Source of the DNA: Photobacterium atrarenae
GTDB taxonomy: Bacteria > Pseudomonadota > Gammaproteobacteria > Enterobacterales > Vibrionaceae
Reading direction: 5' to 3'
DNA: 64,000 nucleotides
Assembly (NCBI RefSeq): GCF_024380015.1
Contig: NZ_CP101508.1
Span: 1,054,902 to 1,118,901, forward strand
Part shown: one piece after another, positions 12,001 to 17,862 of the stretch
Position numbering within the stretch: the first letter of the stretch is position 1
Layout of the letters: every line of letters starts with the position of its first letter
Position numbers and translations under genes: made by a program
The notes under the pieces: model-generated
Told to the model about the DNA's origin: nothing
What the model saw: only the letters and a program-made list of their open reading frames with translations
The model's database searches: none

Positions 12001-14360
12001 CTAAACAGCTTGTGAATGCTGCGCAGGCAGATGGTTGGACGAACTATGATGCGGCGCTATTTGACTCAGAAGACGGTGCGAAGGCTGCTTTTGAAACCCA
12101 GGGCAGTTTGCCGAATGGACAAAACTTGCTTTATTTCTTGTCTGATGGCGCTCCAAATTATGGGTATGGTCTGGGGTCTGCTGATGAGGTTAGCTGGGAA
12201 ACATATCTGAACAATCATGATATTAAGGCCTATGCATTGGGGATCGGAAATGGTGTCTCGGTTTCACAACTCGACCGGGTTGCCTTTGACGGTACGACCA
12301 ACAGCGAAATGGACGCTCAGGTCGTTACTGACGTAAATGACTTATCGAGTGTTCTGAATGCGACTGCGGCACATATTTCAGGTAACTTGGTGCAAGACAC
12401 AAGCCGCTCAGGTCAGCTTGATGTCAGTCAGTTTGGCGCGGATGGGGGTTATATTTCAGCGGTTACTGTTGATGGGAAGACTTACCACTATTCACCGGTT
12501 GGCGGCATTACCGGCGCGACTGGTGCTCAGTTTAATGCCAATACCAATGAACTGACGATTGAAACCACAGCGAAGGGTAAATGGACTATTGATTTGGATA
12601 ATGGTGCATATTCATATACGGCTCCGGCTGGCGCACAAGGTGCGTTTAGTGAAAGCCTGGACTATGTGTTGACTGATAGTGATGGTGATACGGCTGACTC
12701 CAGCCTGACGCTGAATGTGAAACCTGCTGATAATCAGGCACCTGTCGCCAATGATGATGTGGTGGAACTCAATGTGGCTGAGGGTGAGGCGGTATACCTG
12801 CTGCGGGAAAATGACTATTTGGTCAAACTGGATCCTGAATCAGGCACAGGCGCGACCATTGCCAAAGTCAATGTTGATACCCTGGCGATGGGCCAGGCCG
12901 GTGATTTGCTGGGAACTTATAAACATGGCAATAGTGCATACCTTGTTGAAATCAGCAAAGAGACAGGCGCGATAACATCGAGCCTCCAGTTATCCGGTGT
13001 CAGCGGCAGGTTGAATGCTTTGTGTGTGGGTGATGACGGCCTGTTAATTGCCTCGAATGACCAAGGCATTTATCAAATCGATCCGACGACAGGGCAAAGT
13101 AGTCAGCTTAGCAATCAACATACATTTGATGATCTTTCTATGCTTGGTGGTCAGCTTTACGGCGTAGATAACGGTAAGCTATATCTTGTTGATATTGATG
13201 GCAGTCAGGTCAGCCGTCAGCAGTTGCTCGACTTTGGTAGCTCTATTAACGGCCTTGCAACCACAGCTGATGGCCAGTTGATTATTGCCGCCACCAACTC
13301 TTATGTATATCGCTATGATCCTCAGACAGGGAATGGGGAGTGGATGCATACCTATGACGGCTCCACGAACTCTAAGTTTGCGGATGCGGCGGGTGATGCG
13401 TTAGATGTGACTGGAAACGTACTGGAGAATGACTCAGATGCGGAAGGAAGTGCCCTGACGGTGACTGATGTCGCGTTTGGGACGACTGACGGTGATGTCG
13501 GCAGTCGGATCGAGGGCAACCATGGGTATCTCGAATTGAATGCCGATGGTCGTTATCGTTACACCCTGACAGATACCGGTAATGCAGATTCGCTGACTGA
13601 TGAGGTCTTTACCTATACGATCACCGATGGTTCGAAGACAGATACTGCTCAGTTGGTGATCAAGCTGGATGCGCTGACTTCAATCAAGGGTGCCGATGGC
13701 GATGATAATATTTCGGTACTGGCAGGTGAAGATCGGGTTCAAGTCGATCTGGGTGCTTATTTTGACTCAGAGAATAAGCCGGTTGGCACTCAGAGTTATC
13801 AACAAGCGGTGGATGAGTCCGAAGGTGTCATGCTGAAAGGCGGCGCCGGGAACGATCACCTTACGGGGGGCCTGGGGAACGACATCCTGATCGGCGGAAC
13901 CAACGGTCATGGCTCTTCTGGCGGATCGAATGGTGGAAACCAAGGTGACACTTTATCGGGCGGCGAAGGGCGCGATACCTTTGTATGGCTGGACGGTGAT
14001 GCCGGAGACTTTGGCCAAGTGGGTGGGTCCATTGATATTCCTGTTGATATCATCACGGACTTTAACACCAGCAGTGGCTACTTTGATGCCAGCGAAGGGG
14101 ATACGATTGATCTCAGCGATTTACTTGACAGCGATGGCGGCAAGTCAAAAGACGAACTTGAATCTTTGTTGAGTGCGCTTGAAGTCGATGGGGATACCCA
14201 CCTGCAGATCAATGTTGATGGCAGTAGCGATGATTCTGTCGATCAAACGATTGTTCTGGAAAATACGACTTTCGATGATATTACAGGAATTAGTAACAGT
14301 AGCGCGAATGATGTAATTAACCATTTGTTTAATAACAACCTCATCGACTTAGATAAATAA
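1..14360 (+). CDS. Giant RTX-type repeat adhesin, 5'-truncated by the window
   Basis: Secreted surface adhesin of the LapA/ice-binding-adhesin type, exported by a type I secretion system. The frame is open from base 3, so the start and any N-terminal retention module lie outside; 4785 residues are visible. In order: 33 identical 106-residue Ig-like extender domains (3-10496); a PA14-like domain (about 10535-11015, GLKAEYYG near its start); a cadherin-like domain (to about 11335); a T1SS-143-like domain (to about 11770); a von Willebrand A domain with MIDAS motif DVSGS and later LSDGAP (about 11820-12365); a cadherin-like domain split by a propeller-like segment (about 12735-13480); RTX nonapeptides GGAGNDHLTGG (about 13838-13900) and GGEGRDTF; and a C-terminal type I secretion signal region. 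It is strongly acidic, as expected for calcium-binding extenders. No transporter genes or LapG/LapD-type protease pair lie in the window. Ligand unknown. Confidence 0.9.
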   Translation, partial: TEVTDLAIELDANITEDDVINAAEAGQDIPVTGKVTGEFNEDDTVTLTVNEKPFTGTVDKDGNFSINVPGADLVADGDKVIDASITTTDKAGNTDTATTSEGYSVDTEVTDLAIELDANITEDDVINAAEAGQDIPVTGKVTGEFNEDDTVTLTVNEKPFTGTVDKDGNFSINVPGADLVADGDKVIDASITTTDKAGNTDTATTSEGYSVDTEVTDLAIELDANITEDDVINAAEAGQDIPVTGKVTGEFNEDDTVTLTVNEKPFTGTVDKDGNFSINVPGADLVADGDKVIDASITTTDKAGNTDTATTSEGYSVDTEVTDLAIELDANITEDDVINAAEAGQDIPVTGKVTGEFNEDDTVTLTVNEKPFTGTVDKDGNFSINVPGADLVADGDKVIDASITTTDKAGNTDTATTSEGYSVDTEVTDLAIELDANITEDDVINAAEAGQDIPVTGKVTGEFNEDDTVTLTVNEKPFTGTVDKDGNFSINVPGADLVADGDKVIDASITTTDKAGNTDTATTSEGYSVDTEVTDLAIELDANITEDDVINAAEAGQDIPVTGKVTGEFNEDDTVTLTVNEKPFTGTVDKDGNFSINVPGADLVADGDKVIDASITTTDKAGNTDTATTSEGYSVDTEVTDLAIELDANITEDDVINAAEAGQDIPVTGKVTGEFNEDDTVTLTVNEKPFTGTVDKDGNFSINVPGADLVADGDKVIDASITTTDKAGNTDTATTSEGYSVDTEVTDLAIELDANITEDDVINAAEAGQDIPVTGKVTGEFNEDDTVTLTVNEKPFTGTVDKDGNFSINVPGADLVADGDKVIDASITTTDKAGNTDTATTSEGYSVDTEVTDLAIELDANITEDDVINAAEAGQDIPVTGKVTGEFNEDDTVTLTVNEKPFTGTVDKDGNFSINVPGADLVADGDKVIDASITTTDKAGNTDTATTSEGYSVDTEVTDLAIELDANITEDDVINAAEAGQDIPVTGKVTGEFNEDDTVTLTVNEKPFTGTVDKDGNFSINVPGADLVADGDKVIDASITTTDKAGNTDTATTSEGYSVDTEVTDLAIELDANITEDDVINAAEAGQDIPVTGKVTGEFNEDDTVTLTVNEKPFTGTVDKDGNFSINVPGADLVADGDKVIDASITTTDKAGNTDTATTSEGYSVDTEVTDLAIELDANITEDDVINAAEAGQDIPVTGKVTGEFNEDDTVTLTVNEKPFTGTVDKDGNFSINVPGADLVADGDKVIDASITTTDKAGNTDTATTSEGYSVDTEVTDLAIELDANITEDDVINAAEAGQDIPVTGKVTGEFNEDDTVTLTVNEKPFTGTVDKDGNFSINVPGADLVADGDKVIDASITTTDKAGNTDTATTSEGYSVDTEVTDLAIELDANITEDDVINAAEAGQDIPVTGKVTGEFNEDDTVTLTVNEKPFTGTVDKDGNFSINVPGADLVADGDKVIDASITTTDKAGNTDTATTSEGYSVDTEVTDLAIELDANITEDDVINAAEAGQDIPVTGKVTGEFNEDDTVTLTVNEKPFTGTVDKDGNFSINVPGADLVADGDKVIDASITTTDKAGNTDTATTSEGYSVDTEVTDLAIELDANITEDDVINAAEAGQDIPVTGKVTGEFNEDDTVTLTVNEKPFTGTVDKDGNFSINVPGADLVADGDKVIDASITTTDKAGNTDTATTSEGYSVDTEVTDLAIELDANITEDDVINAAEAGQDIPVTGKVTGEFNEDDTVTLTVNEKPFTGTVDKDGNFSINVPGADLVADGDKVIDASITTTDKAGNTDTATTSEGYSVDTEVTDLAIELDANITEDDVINAAEAGQDIPVTGKVTGEFNEDDTVTLTVNEKPFTGTVDKDGNFSINVPGADLVADGDKVIDASITTTDKAGNTDTATTSEGYSVDTEVTDLAIELDANITEDDVINAAEAGQDIPVTGKVTGEFNEDDTVTLTVNEKPFTGTVDKDGNFSINVPGADLVADGDKVIDASITTTDKAGNTDTATTSEGYSVDTEVTDLAIELDANITEDDVINAAEAGQDIPVTGKVTGEFNEDDTVTLTVNEKPFTGTVDKDGNFSINVPGADLVADGDKVIDASITTTDKAGNTDTATTSEGYSVDTEVTDLAIELDANITEDDVINAAEAGQDIPVTGKVTGEFNEDDTVTLTVNEKPFTGTVDKDGNFSINVPGADLVADGDKVIDASITTTDKAGNTDTATTSEGYSVDTEVTDLAIELDANITEDDVINAAEAGQDIPVTGKVTGEFNEDDTVTLTVNEKPFTGTVDKDGNFSINVPGADLVADGDKVIDASITTTDKAGNTDTATTSEGYSVDTEVTDLAIELDANITEDDVINAAEAGQDIPVTGKVTGEFNEDDTVTLTVNEKPFTGTVDKDGNFSINVPGADLVADGDKVIDASITTTDKAGNTDTATTSEGYSVDTEVTDLAIELDANITEDDVINAAEAGQDIPVTGKVTGEFNEDDTVTLTVNEKPFTGTVDKDGNFSINVPGADLVADGDKVIDASITTTDKAGNTDTATTSEGYSVDTEVTDLAIELDANITEDDVINAAEAGQDIPVTGKVTGEFNEDDTVTLTVNEKPFTGTVDKDGNFSINVPGADLVADGDKVIDASITTTDKAGNTDTATTSEGYSVDTEVTDLAIELDANITEDDVINAAEAGQDIPVTGKVTGEFNEDDTVTLTVNEKPFTGTVDKDGNFSINVPGADLVADGDKVIDASITTTDKAGNTDTATTSEGYSVDTEVTDLAIELDANITEDDVINAAEAGQDIPVTGKVTGEFNEDDTVTLTVNEKPFTGTVDKDGNFSINVPGADLVADGDKVIDASITTTDKAGNTDTATTSEGYSVDTEVTDLAIELDANITEDDVINAAEAGQDIPVTGKVTGEFNEDDTVTLTVNEKPFTGTVDKDGNFSINVPGADLVADGDKVIDASITTTDKAGNTDTATTSEGYSVDTEVTDLAIELDANITEDDVINAAEAGQDIPVTGKVTGEFNEDDTVTLTVNEKPFTGTVDKDGNFSINVPGADLVADGDKVIDASITTTDKAGNTDTATTSEGYSVDTEVTDLAIELDANITEDDVINAAEAGQDIPVTGKVTGEFNEDDTVTLTVNEKPFTGTVDKDGNFSINVPGADLVADGDKVIDASITTTDKAGNTDTATTSEGYSVDTEVTDLAIELDANITEDDVINAAEAGQDIPVTGKVTGEFNEDDTVTLTVNEKPFTGTVDKDGNFSINVPGADLVADGDKVIDASITTTDKAGNTDTATTSEGYSVDTEVTDLAIELDANITEDDVINAAEAGQDIPVTGKVTGEFNEDDTVTLTVNEKPFTGTVDKDGNFSINVPGADLVADGDKVIDASITTTDKAGNTDTATTSEGYSVDTEVTDLAIELDANITEDDVINAAEAGQDIPVTGKVTGEFNEDDTVTLTVNEKPFTGTVDKDGNFSINVPGADLVADGDKVIDASITTTDKAGNTDTATTSEGYSVDNAPDAIDDTLTITSSGLKAEYYGYQEGADGNNLSRVHQVESFIQSNDPDATFIASKVNYGSQENNLGTGSTLQKFLKGDKGSLSNDPGDSSDAIIRMSGQIELSEGTYQFKVKADDGYSIRINGEVVAEYDGNQSATSRKGIEFTVDESGSHNIEIIYWDQGGDSQLKVQLGEQNSSGGFGNYKILGEDITSHEQPLSVDDGQSLTIDPAVLLANDQDESPESLQVIGVGNPVHGSVSMVNGQIVFTPDPNYSGPAQFDYTVVDEYGQQDSATVTLNVVDTNDAPTVSAATVTVSEEGLAQGIEDGQGLPDTTDSPVASGKLTISDPDSSDLSVTLTAPTVALTSGGQAIEWSGDNTNVLVGSVDGQPVIEISIDDEGNYDVTLSGPVDHPVQGEDRLAIEVGVNVHDGELTGQSTLTIQVEDDAPESSALTEDVEVTPTDSNIVVVLDVSGSMGGNRLTMAKSAISNLLDSYDEHGDVKVQVVTFSGDATAASQWLDVAEAKQLVNAAQADGWTNYDAALFDSEDGAKAAFETQGSLPNGQNLLYFLSDGAPNYGYGLGSADEVSWETYLNNHDIKAYALGIGNGVSVSQLDRVAFDGTTNSEMDAQVVTDVNDLSSVLNATAAHISGNLVQDTSRSGQLDVSQFGADGGYISAVTVDGKTYHYSPVGGITGATGAQFNANTNELTIETTAKGKWTIDLDNGAYSYTAPAGAQGAFSESLDYVLTDSDGDTADSSLTLNVKPADNQAPVANDDVVELNVAEGEAVYLLRENDYLVKLDPESGTGATIAKVNVDTLAMGQAGDLLGTYKHGNSAYLVEISKETGAITSSLQLSGVSGRLNALCVGDDGLLIASNDQGIYQIDPTTGQSSQLSNQHTFDDLSMLGGQLYGVDNGKLYLVDIDGSQVSRQQLLDFGSSINGLATTADGQLIIAATNSYVYRYDPQTGNGEWMHTYDGSTNSKFADAAGDALDVTGNVLENDSDAEGSALTVTDVAFGTTDGDVGSRIEGNHGYLELNADGRYRYTLTDTGNADSLTDEVFTYTITDGSKTDTAQLVIKLDALTSIKGADGDDNISVLAGEDRVQVDLGAYFDSENKPVGTQSYQQAVDESEGVMLKGGAGNDHLTGGLGNDILIGGTNGHGSSGGSNGGNQGDTLSGGEGRDTFVWLDGDAGDFGQVGGSIDIPVDIITDFNTSSGYFDASEGDTIDLSDLLDSDGGKSKDELESLLSALEVDGDTHLQINVDGSSDDSVDQTIVLENTTFDDITGISNSSANDVINHLFNNNLIDLDK
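3..10496 (+). repeat. Array of 33 identical 318-bp tandem repeats
   Basis: The unit starts at ACCGAGGTC (base 3) and recurs every 318 bp until base 10496, where the last copy runs into unique sequence (AATGCTCCT). That is exactly 33 units of 106 codons. I found no base difference between copies, silent sites included. The array continues left of the window, so the true copy number is unknown. Each unit encodes one Ig-like (Big) domain with the conserved pieces NITEDDVINAAEAGQ, DTVTLTVN and ADLVADGDKV, as in RII extender domains of Marinomonas-type ice-binding adhesins. Confidence 0.97.
12787..13390 (+). other. Beta-propeller-like insert inside a cadherin-like domain of the adhesin
   Basis: The segment between APVANDD (about 12738) and GNVLEND (about 13411), two parts that are normally close together in a cadherin-like/VCBS domain, is about 200 residues long. 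It shows about five blade-like repeats of 35-45 residues with pieces such as YLVKLDPESG, GIYQIDPTTG, KLYLVDIDGS and YVYRYDPQTG. This pattern resembles NHL/WD-like propellers. The domain call is by eye from the repeat pattern only. Confidence 0.55.
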
Positions 14361-14383
14361 TTGCACTAAAAGCAATGATTTAG

Positions 14384-14417
14384 AAAAATCCCTCGATTAA
14401 CTCGAGGGATTTTTTTT
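14384..14417 (+). terminator. Rho-independent terminator of the adhesin gene
   Basis: An 8-bp stem TCCCTCGA/TCGAGGGA with loop TTAAC is followed by eight T residues and preceded by an A run that can extend the stem. It lies 24 bases after the adhesin stop codon. Confidence 0.9.
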
Positions 14418-14476
14418 GAGTCATCTCAACAGGTCTTTAATGAGGTGTGTTGTGATCGGAGATTGCGGAAATGAAA

Positions 14477-14500
14477 AACCGCCTGACTAGGCAGGCGGTT
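14477..14500. terminator. Second hairpin downstream of the adhesin, possible terminator
   Basis: A perfect 9-bp stem AACCGCCTG/CAGGCGGTT with a 6-base loop. The T tract is short on the plus strand and there is an A run upstream, so it could act on either strand as a weak terminator. Confidence 0.5.
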
Positions 14501-14543
14501 TGGCGATCAGGAGAGCTGTCGTTCCGGAGTTTATGCCGGCTTA

Positions 14544-14699
14544 TACCAATTAAAGTAAGTGATCAGAAATAGCGCCGGAAAAATGTTTGAGAACAAGGCA
14601 GAATTTTTAGATAAGTAGTTATTCTACAGTCAAAAATTCTAACGCAGTTATCGAGCATTTTAACAAGCTAGAATGACCCCTTATTTACTGCGATTGGTA
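14544..14699 (+). mobile_element. MITE-like element, copy 1
   Basis: A 156-bp non-coding element with terminal inverted repeats TACCAAT/ATTGGTA that extend imperfectly inward (AGTAAG against TTTACT). It is flanked by the direct triplet TTA at 14541-14543 and 14700-14702, which looks like a 3-bp target duplication. It is about 90% identical by eye to copy 2 and more distant from copy 3, which is inverted. The right-hand TTA is the reverse complement of the TAA stop codon of the neighbouring lipoprotein gene. No transposase is encoded, so it would have to be moved in trans. Confidence 0.75.
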
Positions 14700-15086
14700 T
14701 TATTTCGCCAGTGACTGGCAGTATTCGGCATAGACTGGTTGCTCCACCATGGTCCGGCCCCGCATATCCATGATCAGGATGCGATAGTTCAGTCCCTCGT
14801 CGAACAGCGGGGTGAGCTCTTCATTGCGGCAGTAGTTTACTGCGGCATTTTTAGCAGCCACGGAAGGGGCGACTTTGCCGCCGCCGCCGTAGAGAATGGT
14901 GATCTCAACGGTTTTTTCCCGCGCTTGCGCTTTCATCACCTGATACTCGCCAATTTTGTTGTACGGCGCTTTATTGTTAATTGCTGTCGCCCGGCTTTTG
15001 GCAAGAGCTTTGGCAACATCATCCGGGTTGGATGCACAGCCTGCCAGCAAGAAGATGGCGAGAGAGGCGAAAACCTTTTTTAACAT
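14700..15086 (-). CDS. Small lipoprotein resembling type II secretion pilotins (GspS/AspS-like)
   Basis: A 128-residue precursor with a type II signal peptide: positive MLKKV start, hydrophobic stretch and lipobox LLAGC, so Cys17 should be lipidated. The mature part is about 112 residues with two further cysteines, in VNYCRNEE and AEYCQSLAK near the C terminus. They are placed so that they could form a disulfide. The piece NYRILIMDMRGRTMVEQ resembles the C-terminal region I recall for AspS/GspS pilotins, which bring the secretin to the outer membrane. No type II secretion genes are nearby. The lipoprotein call is firm; the pilotin call is tentative. The stop codon abuts MITE copy 1. Confidence 0.6.
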   Translation of the reverse strand: MLKKVFASLAIFLLAGCASNPDDVAKALAKSRATAINNKAPYNKIGEYQVMKAQAREKTVEITILYGGGGKVAPSVAAKNAAVNYCRNEELTPLFDEGLNYRILIMDMRGRTMVEQPVYAEYCQSLAK

Positions 15087-15112
15087 CAGTCAATCGTCCA
15101 AGTGGGGTACAT

Positions 15113-15412
15113 TTAAGGCAGTACCTTTTTGAATGGTTTGACGATCACATTTTCATAGACCCCGGCGTCAATATACGGGTCGGCATCGGCCCAGGTTTTG
15201 GCCGCTTCCAGTGAGTCAAATTCTGCAATCACGGTTGAACCGGTGAAACCAGCTTCACCCGGGTTGTCGCTGTCAATCGCCGGCATCGGACCGGCAACCA
15301 GCAGGCGGCCTTGTTCTTGCAGATCTTTCAGGCGGGCCAGGTGTTTTTCACGTACGCTCAGGCGGCGCTCCAGGCTATTTTCAACGTCCTGAGAAAAAAT
15401 GACATACCACAT
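15113..15412 (-). CDS. yciI: YciI family protein
   Basis: A 99-residue protein of the YciI family, small dimeric ferredoxin-like proteins related to muconolactone isomerase folds whose cellular role is unclear. MWYVIFSQD at the N terminus, LVAGPMPA in the middle and [15 protein letters not shown] near the C terminus are typical, including the His/Asp positions thought to form the active site. GGAGAATT lies just upstream of the ATG. It is followed on the same strand by the lipoprotein gene after 26 bases and may be cotranscribed. The position near yciA and the trp operon matches the Escherichia order. Confidence 0.9.
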   Translation of the reverse strand: MWYVIFSQDVENSLERRLSVREKHLARLKDLQEQGRLLVAGPMPAIDSDNPGEAGFTGSTVIAEFDSLEAAKTWADADPYIDAGVYENVIVKPFKKVLP

Positions 15413-15498
15413 CTAGGAATTCTCCCTGTGAAAAATGAAGTTGAAGCTGTTTCAGTAAGATACAGGCCTCTCGAGGGTTGGTCGTTATCTTAAAGTAA

Positions 15499-15527
15499 AA
15501 GAAAAGCCCCAGCCAGTGACGGGGGCT
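15499..15527 (-). terminator. Terminator downstream of yciA
   Basis: Read on the minus strand, a GAGCCCC...GGGGCT hairpin is followed by TTTTC. It lies just after the yciA stop codon, between yciA and yciI. Confidence 0.75.
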
Positions 15528-15543
15528 CATTGTGCGCTCAAGT

Positions 15544-15942
15544 TTACGCTTTTTTGATTGGGCGCGGTCGGCCTTCGCTGTTAATCGCGACATAATTGAA
15601 GGTCGCTTCACAGACCCGGTATCGCTCACCGACACCATCGATAGCCACCGGTTTGACCCAGACCTCCAGGCCGACACTCATTGACGTGTTGCCGATACGG
15701 GTGCATTCACCGTAGCAGCACACAACATCACCGACGCTGACCGGGGCTTTGAAGGCAATACTGTCGACAGAGACTGTAACGACACGACCGCCGGAAATCT
15801 CTTTGGCCAGAATCGCACCGGCCAAATCGAGCTGGGACATGATCCAGCCGCCGAAGATATCGCCGTTGGCATTGGTATCAGCCGGCATCGCGAGGGTGCG
15901 GAGCAGCAGTTGTCCGCGTGGAATATGATTCTCTGTGGTCAT
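15544..15942 (-). CDS. yciA: Acyl-CoA thioesterase YciA
   Basis: A 132-residue hotdog-fold thioesterase that hydrolyses acyl-CoA esters in the cytoplasm. The N-terminal pieces PADTNANGDIFGGWIMSQLD contain the NxNGDIFGG signature with the catalytic Asp. VTVSVDSIAFKAPVSVGD and the ending RPRPIKKA are also typical of YciA. The length matches the family. It lies upstream of yciI on the minus strand but is separated by a terminator. The gap in front of it (15943-16247) holds MITE copy 2. Confidence 0.93.
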   Translation of the reverse strand: MTTENHIPRGQLLLRTLAMPADTNANGDIFGGWIMSQLDLAGAILAKEISGGRVVTVSVDSIAFKAPVSVGDVVCCYGECTRIGNTSMSVGLEVWVKPVAIDGVGERYRVCEATFNYVAINSEGRPRPIKKA

Positions 15943-16017
15943 GGTTCGGTCTTACTAGTTGTTGGAACAGTTGGGGAGCCTATGGTGTGCAATAACACCG
16001 CGGCTGGCAAGGGGTAA

Positions 16018-16177
16018 TCCCAATCAAAGTAAGTAAATGAGCAGAAATAGCGCAGGAAAAATGTTTGAGAACAAGGCAGAGTTTTTAGATAAGTAATTAT
16101 TCTACAATCAAAAAGTCTAACGCAGTTATCGAGCATTTTAATAAGCTAGGATGACCCCTTATTTACTGCGATTGGTA
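16018..16177 (+). mobile_element. MITE-like element, copy 2
   Basis: Same orientation as copy 1 and nearly the same sequence over 160 bp, ending in ATTGGTA. The left end has changed to TCCCAAT. The flanking triplets are TAA on the left (16015-16017) and TCA on the right (16178-16180), which fits a decayed 3-bp target duplication. It lies between yciA and the DAACS terminator. Confidence 0.75.
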
Positions 16178-16195
16178 TCACTGGGTCTGGTAACG

Positions 16196-16222
16196 CAAAA
16201 GGCTGCGGACGGAGCCGCAGCC
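16196..16222 (-). terminator. Terminator of the DAACS symporter gene
   Basis: An 8-bp stem GGCTGCGG/CCGCAGCC with a 6-base loop. On the minus strand it is followed by TTTTGC. It lies 25 bases after the symporter stop codon. Confidence 0.85.
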
Positions 16223-16247
16223 AATGTTGTGATTGACCACAGCAGGA

Positions 16248-17531
16248 TCAGGCGATGGACGCCTTTTCGACTGGCTGCTCTGCGGCTTTATCAATTGTGT
16301 CGTTGATGATCACGGCACACGCGGCATCGCCGGTGATGTTCAGTGCCGTGCGGATCATATCGAAGATCCGGTCCAGGGCAAACAGCAGCGGCAGGCCTTC
16401 AATCGGGATCCCGGCGGATAGTAGCACGGCGACGACCAGGAAGGATGGGCCCGGGACACCAGCCTGACCGACGGCACCTAAAGTGGACGTCACGATAATG
16501 GCGATATAAGCACCCATACTCAGATCGATGTTGAACATCTGGGCAAAGAAGATGGCAACCAGGCCGTAGTAGATTGCATTGCCACTCATGTTGATGGTCG
16601 CGCCCAGCGGTAGGACAAATGAAGCAGTCGAGTTTTTCACCTTCAGCTCTTCTTCACACACTTCCATGGTAACCGGCAGGGTGGCCATGGAAGATGCGGT
16701 CGACAGCGCGACGGCTTGCGGCTTTTTCATTACCGACAGGAATTTCATTGGTGAAGTCTTGCTGAAGACCTTCAGCATCAGCGGGTAGAAAATAAAGCCG
16801 TAAATCAAAATGGCAGCGACGTAGACCACGAACAGCTTGAAGACCACCATCAGGGCGTTGAAACCGAATGTGCCGACGGCATCAGCCATCAGGCCGAACA
16901 CGCCCAGCGGGGCGATTTTCATCACCACGTTGATCATCCACACCATGGCATCAACAATGGCGTTAACGCCGTTCAGCAGCGGGTCGCGGCGATCTTTTTC
17001 CAGCTTGGATAAAGCGATACCAAAGAACAGACAGAACACCAAAATTTGCAGGATATTCGCTTCATTGAGGGACTGGAACACGTTGGTTGGGATCATGCCC
17101 AGCACAGTTGCCCAGAAGGATGGCAGATCCCCTTTGTCGGCATACACATTGGAGAACATGCCTTCAACACCGGTCAGGTCAACCCCGACCCCCGGCTGGA
17201 ACACCTGACCCATAAACAGTGCCAGGGCCACGGCTACGGCAGAGGTGAAGCCGAAGAAGCCGAGGGTGGCAAAACCGACTTTCCCGGCAGACTGGCTGCT
17301 GCCGAGGCCGGCGGCACCGGAGATAATCGCGACGGCGACCAACGGGATCACCAGCATTTTAATCAGATGGATAAAAATGCTGCCCAGGGGCGCAAACATA
17401 CTGGCTGAGTGGCCCATCATGGCCCCGGCCAGCGTCCCGATACACATGGCAATGACGACTTGTACGCCGATATTGCCGAACAGTCCTTTTTCTTTGAACA
17501 CCTTTGATACCTCAGTTGTGTTTGTGTACAT
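16248..17531 (-). CDS. Dicarboxylate/amino acid:cation symporter (DAACS family)
   Basis: A 427-residue inner-membrane symporter of the glutamate/aspartate/dicarboxylate family, driven by Na+ or H+. The family hallmarks are all present: the serine-rich hairpin ALSTASSMATLPVT, the NMSGNA motif (NMDGTA in many relatives), the second re-entrant loop GVPGPSFLVVAVLLSAGIP, and the substrate-binding helix DRIFDMIRTALNITGDA, where the Asp and Asn ligands sit. About eight membrane helices are apparent. The substrate (glutamate, aspartate, C4-dicarboxylate or serine) cannot be settled from sequence. It stands alone, with its own terminator. Confidence 0.9.
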   Translation of the reverse strand: MYTNTTEVSKVFKEKGLFGNIGVQVVIAMCIGTLAGAMMGHSASMFAPLGSIFIHLIKMLVIPLVAVAIISGAAGLGSSQSAGKVGFATLGFFGFTSAVAVALALFMGQVFQPGVGVDLTGVEGMFSNVYADKGDLPSFWATVLGMIPTNVFQSLNEANILQILVFCLFFGIALSKLEKDRRDPLLNGVNAIVDAMVWMINVVMKIAPLGVFGLMADAVGTFGFNALMVVFKLFVVYVAAILIYGFIFYPLMLKVFSKTSPMKFLSVMKKPQAVALSTASSMATLPVTMEVCEEELKVKNSTASFVLPLGATINMSGNAIYYGLVAIFFAQMFNIDLSMGAYIAIIVTSTLGAVGQAGVPGPSFLVVAVLLSAGIPIEGLPLLFALDRIFDMIRTALNITGDAACAVIINDTIDKAAEQPVEKASIA

Positions 17532-17802
17532 GTTTGGTTAGGTTGTCTAGGGTTAAGTGTTGAAATTGTTGTAAATGTTAACCCAATATTTTTGCGGTTG
17601 TGTTTTTACACACAATTTTTGAATTGTTCAATCATTCCTTTCGATATTTTTCTCTAATGACATAGTTTGGTGGAATGTCTGGGTGATCCCGGCGACTTAG
17701 TCACCGGTTACTTTAAGCTGCGGGGGAAGGGAGATCTTTGATCTAACCCGGATTAGGTAGGCATTTGGGGCCGAGAAATAGACAGCTTTTCAGCCGGGTA
17801 GA
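17532..17802. other. Gene-free region upstream of the DAACS symporter
   Basis: AT-rich, with no credible gene. On the minus strand TTGAAC, 17 bases and TAAAAA form a possible weak promoter for the symporter. It overlaps a short inverted repeat TTGTGT/ACACAA that could be an operator. Nothing else recognised. Confidence 0.35.
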
Positions 17803-17826
17803 AAAAGCCGCATCGGATGCGGCTTT
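17803..17826 (-). terminator. Terminator of the trp operon
   Basis: A hairpin with stem AAAGCCGCAT/ATGCGGCTTT. Read on the minus strand it ends in TTTTTC. It lies 37 bases beyond the trpA stop codon. Confidence 0.9.
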
Positions 17827-17862
17827 GGTGCGAGATCATTTTGCTTGAGCGTCAATCAGGGC

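Noticed and set aside
15939..16136. Minus-strand open frame covering MITE copy 2
   Set aside because: It lies mostly inside the repeat element, and no comparable frame is kept in the other copies.
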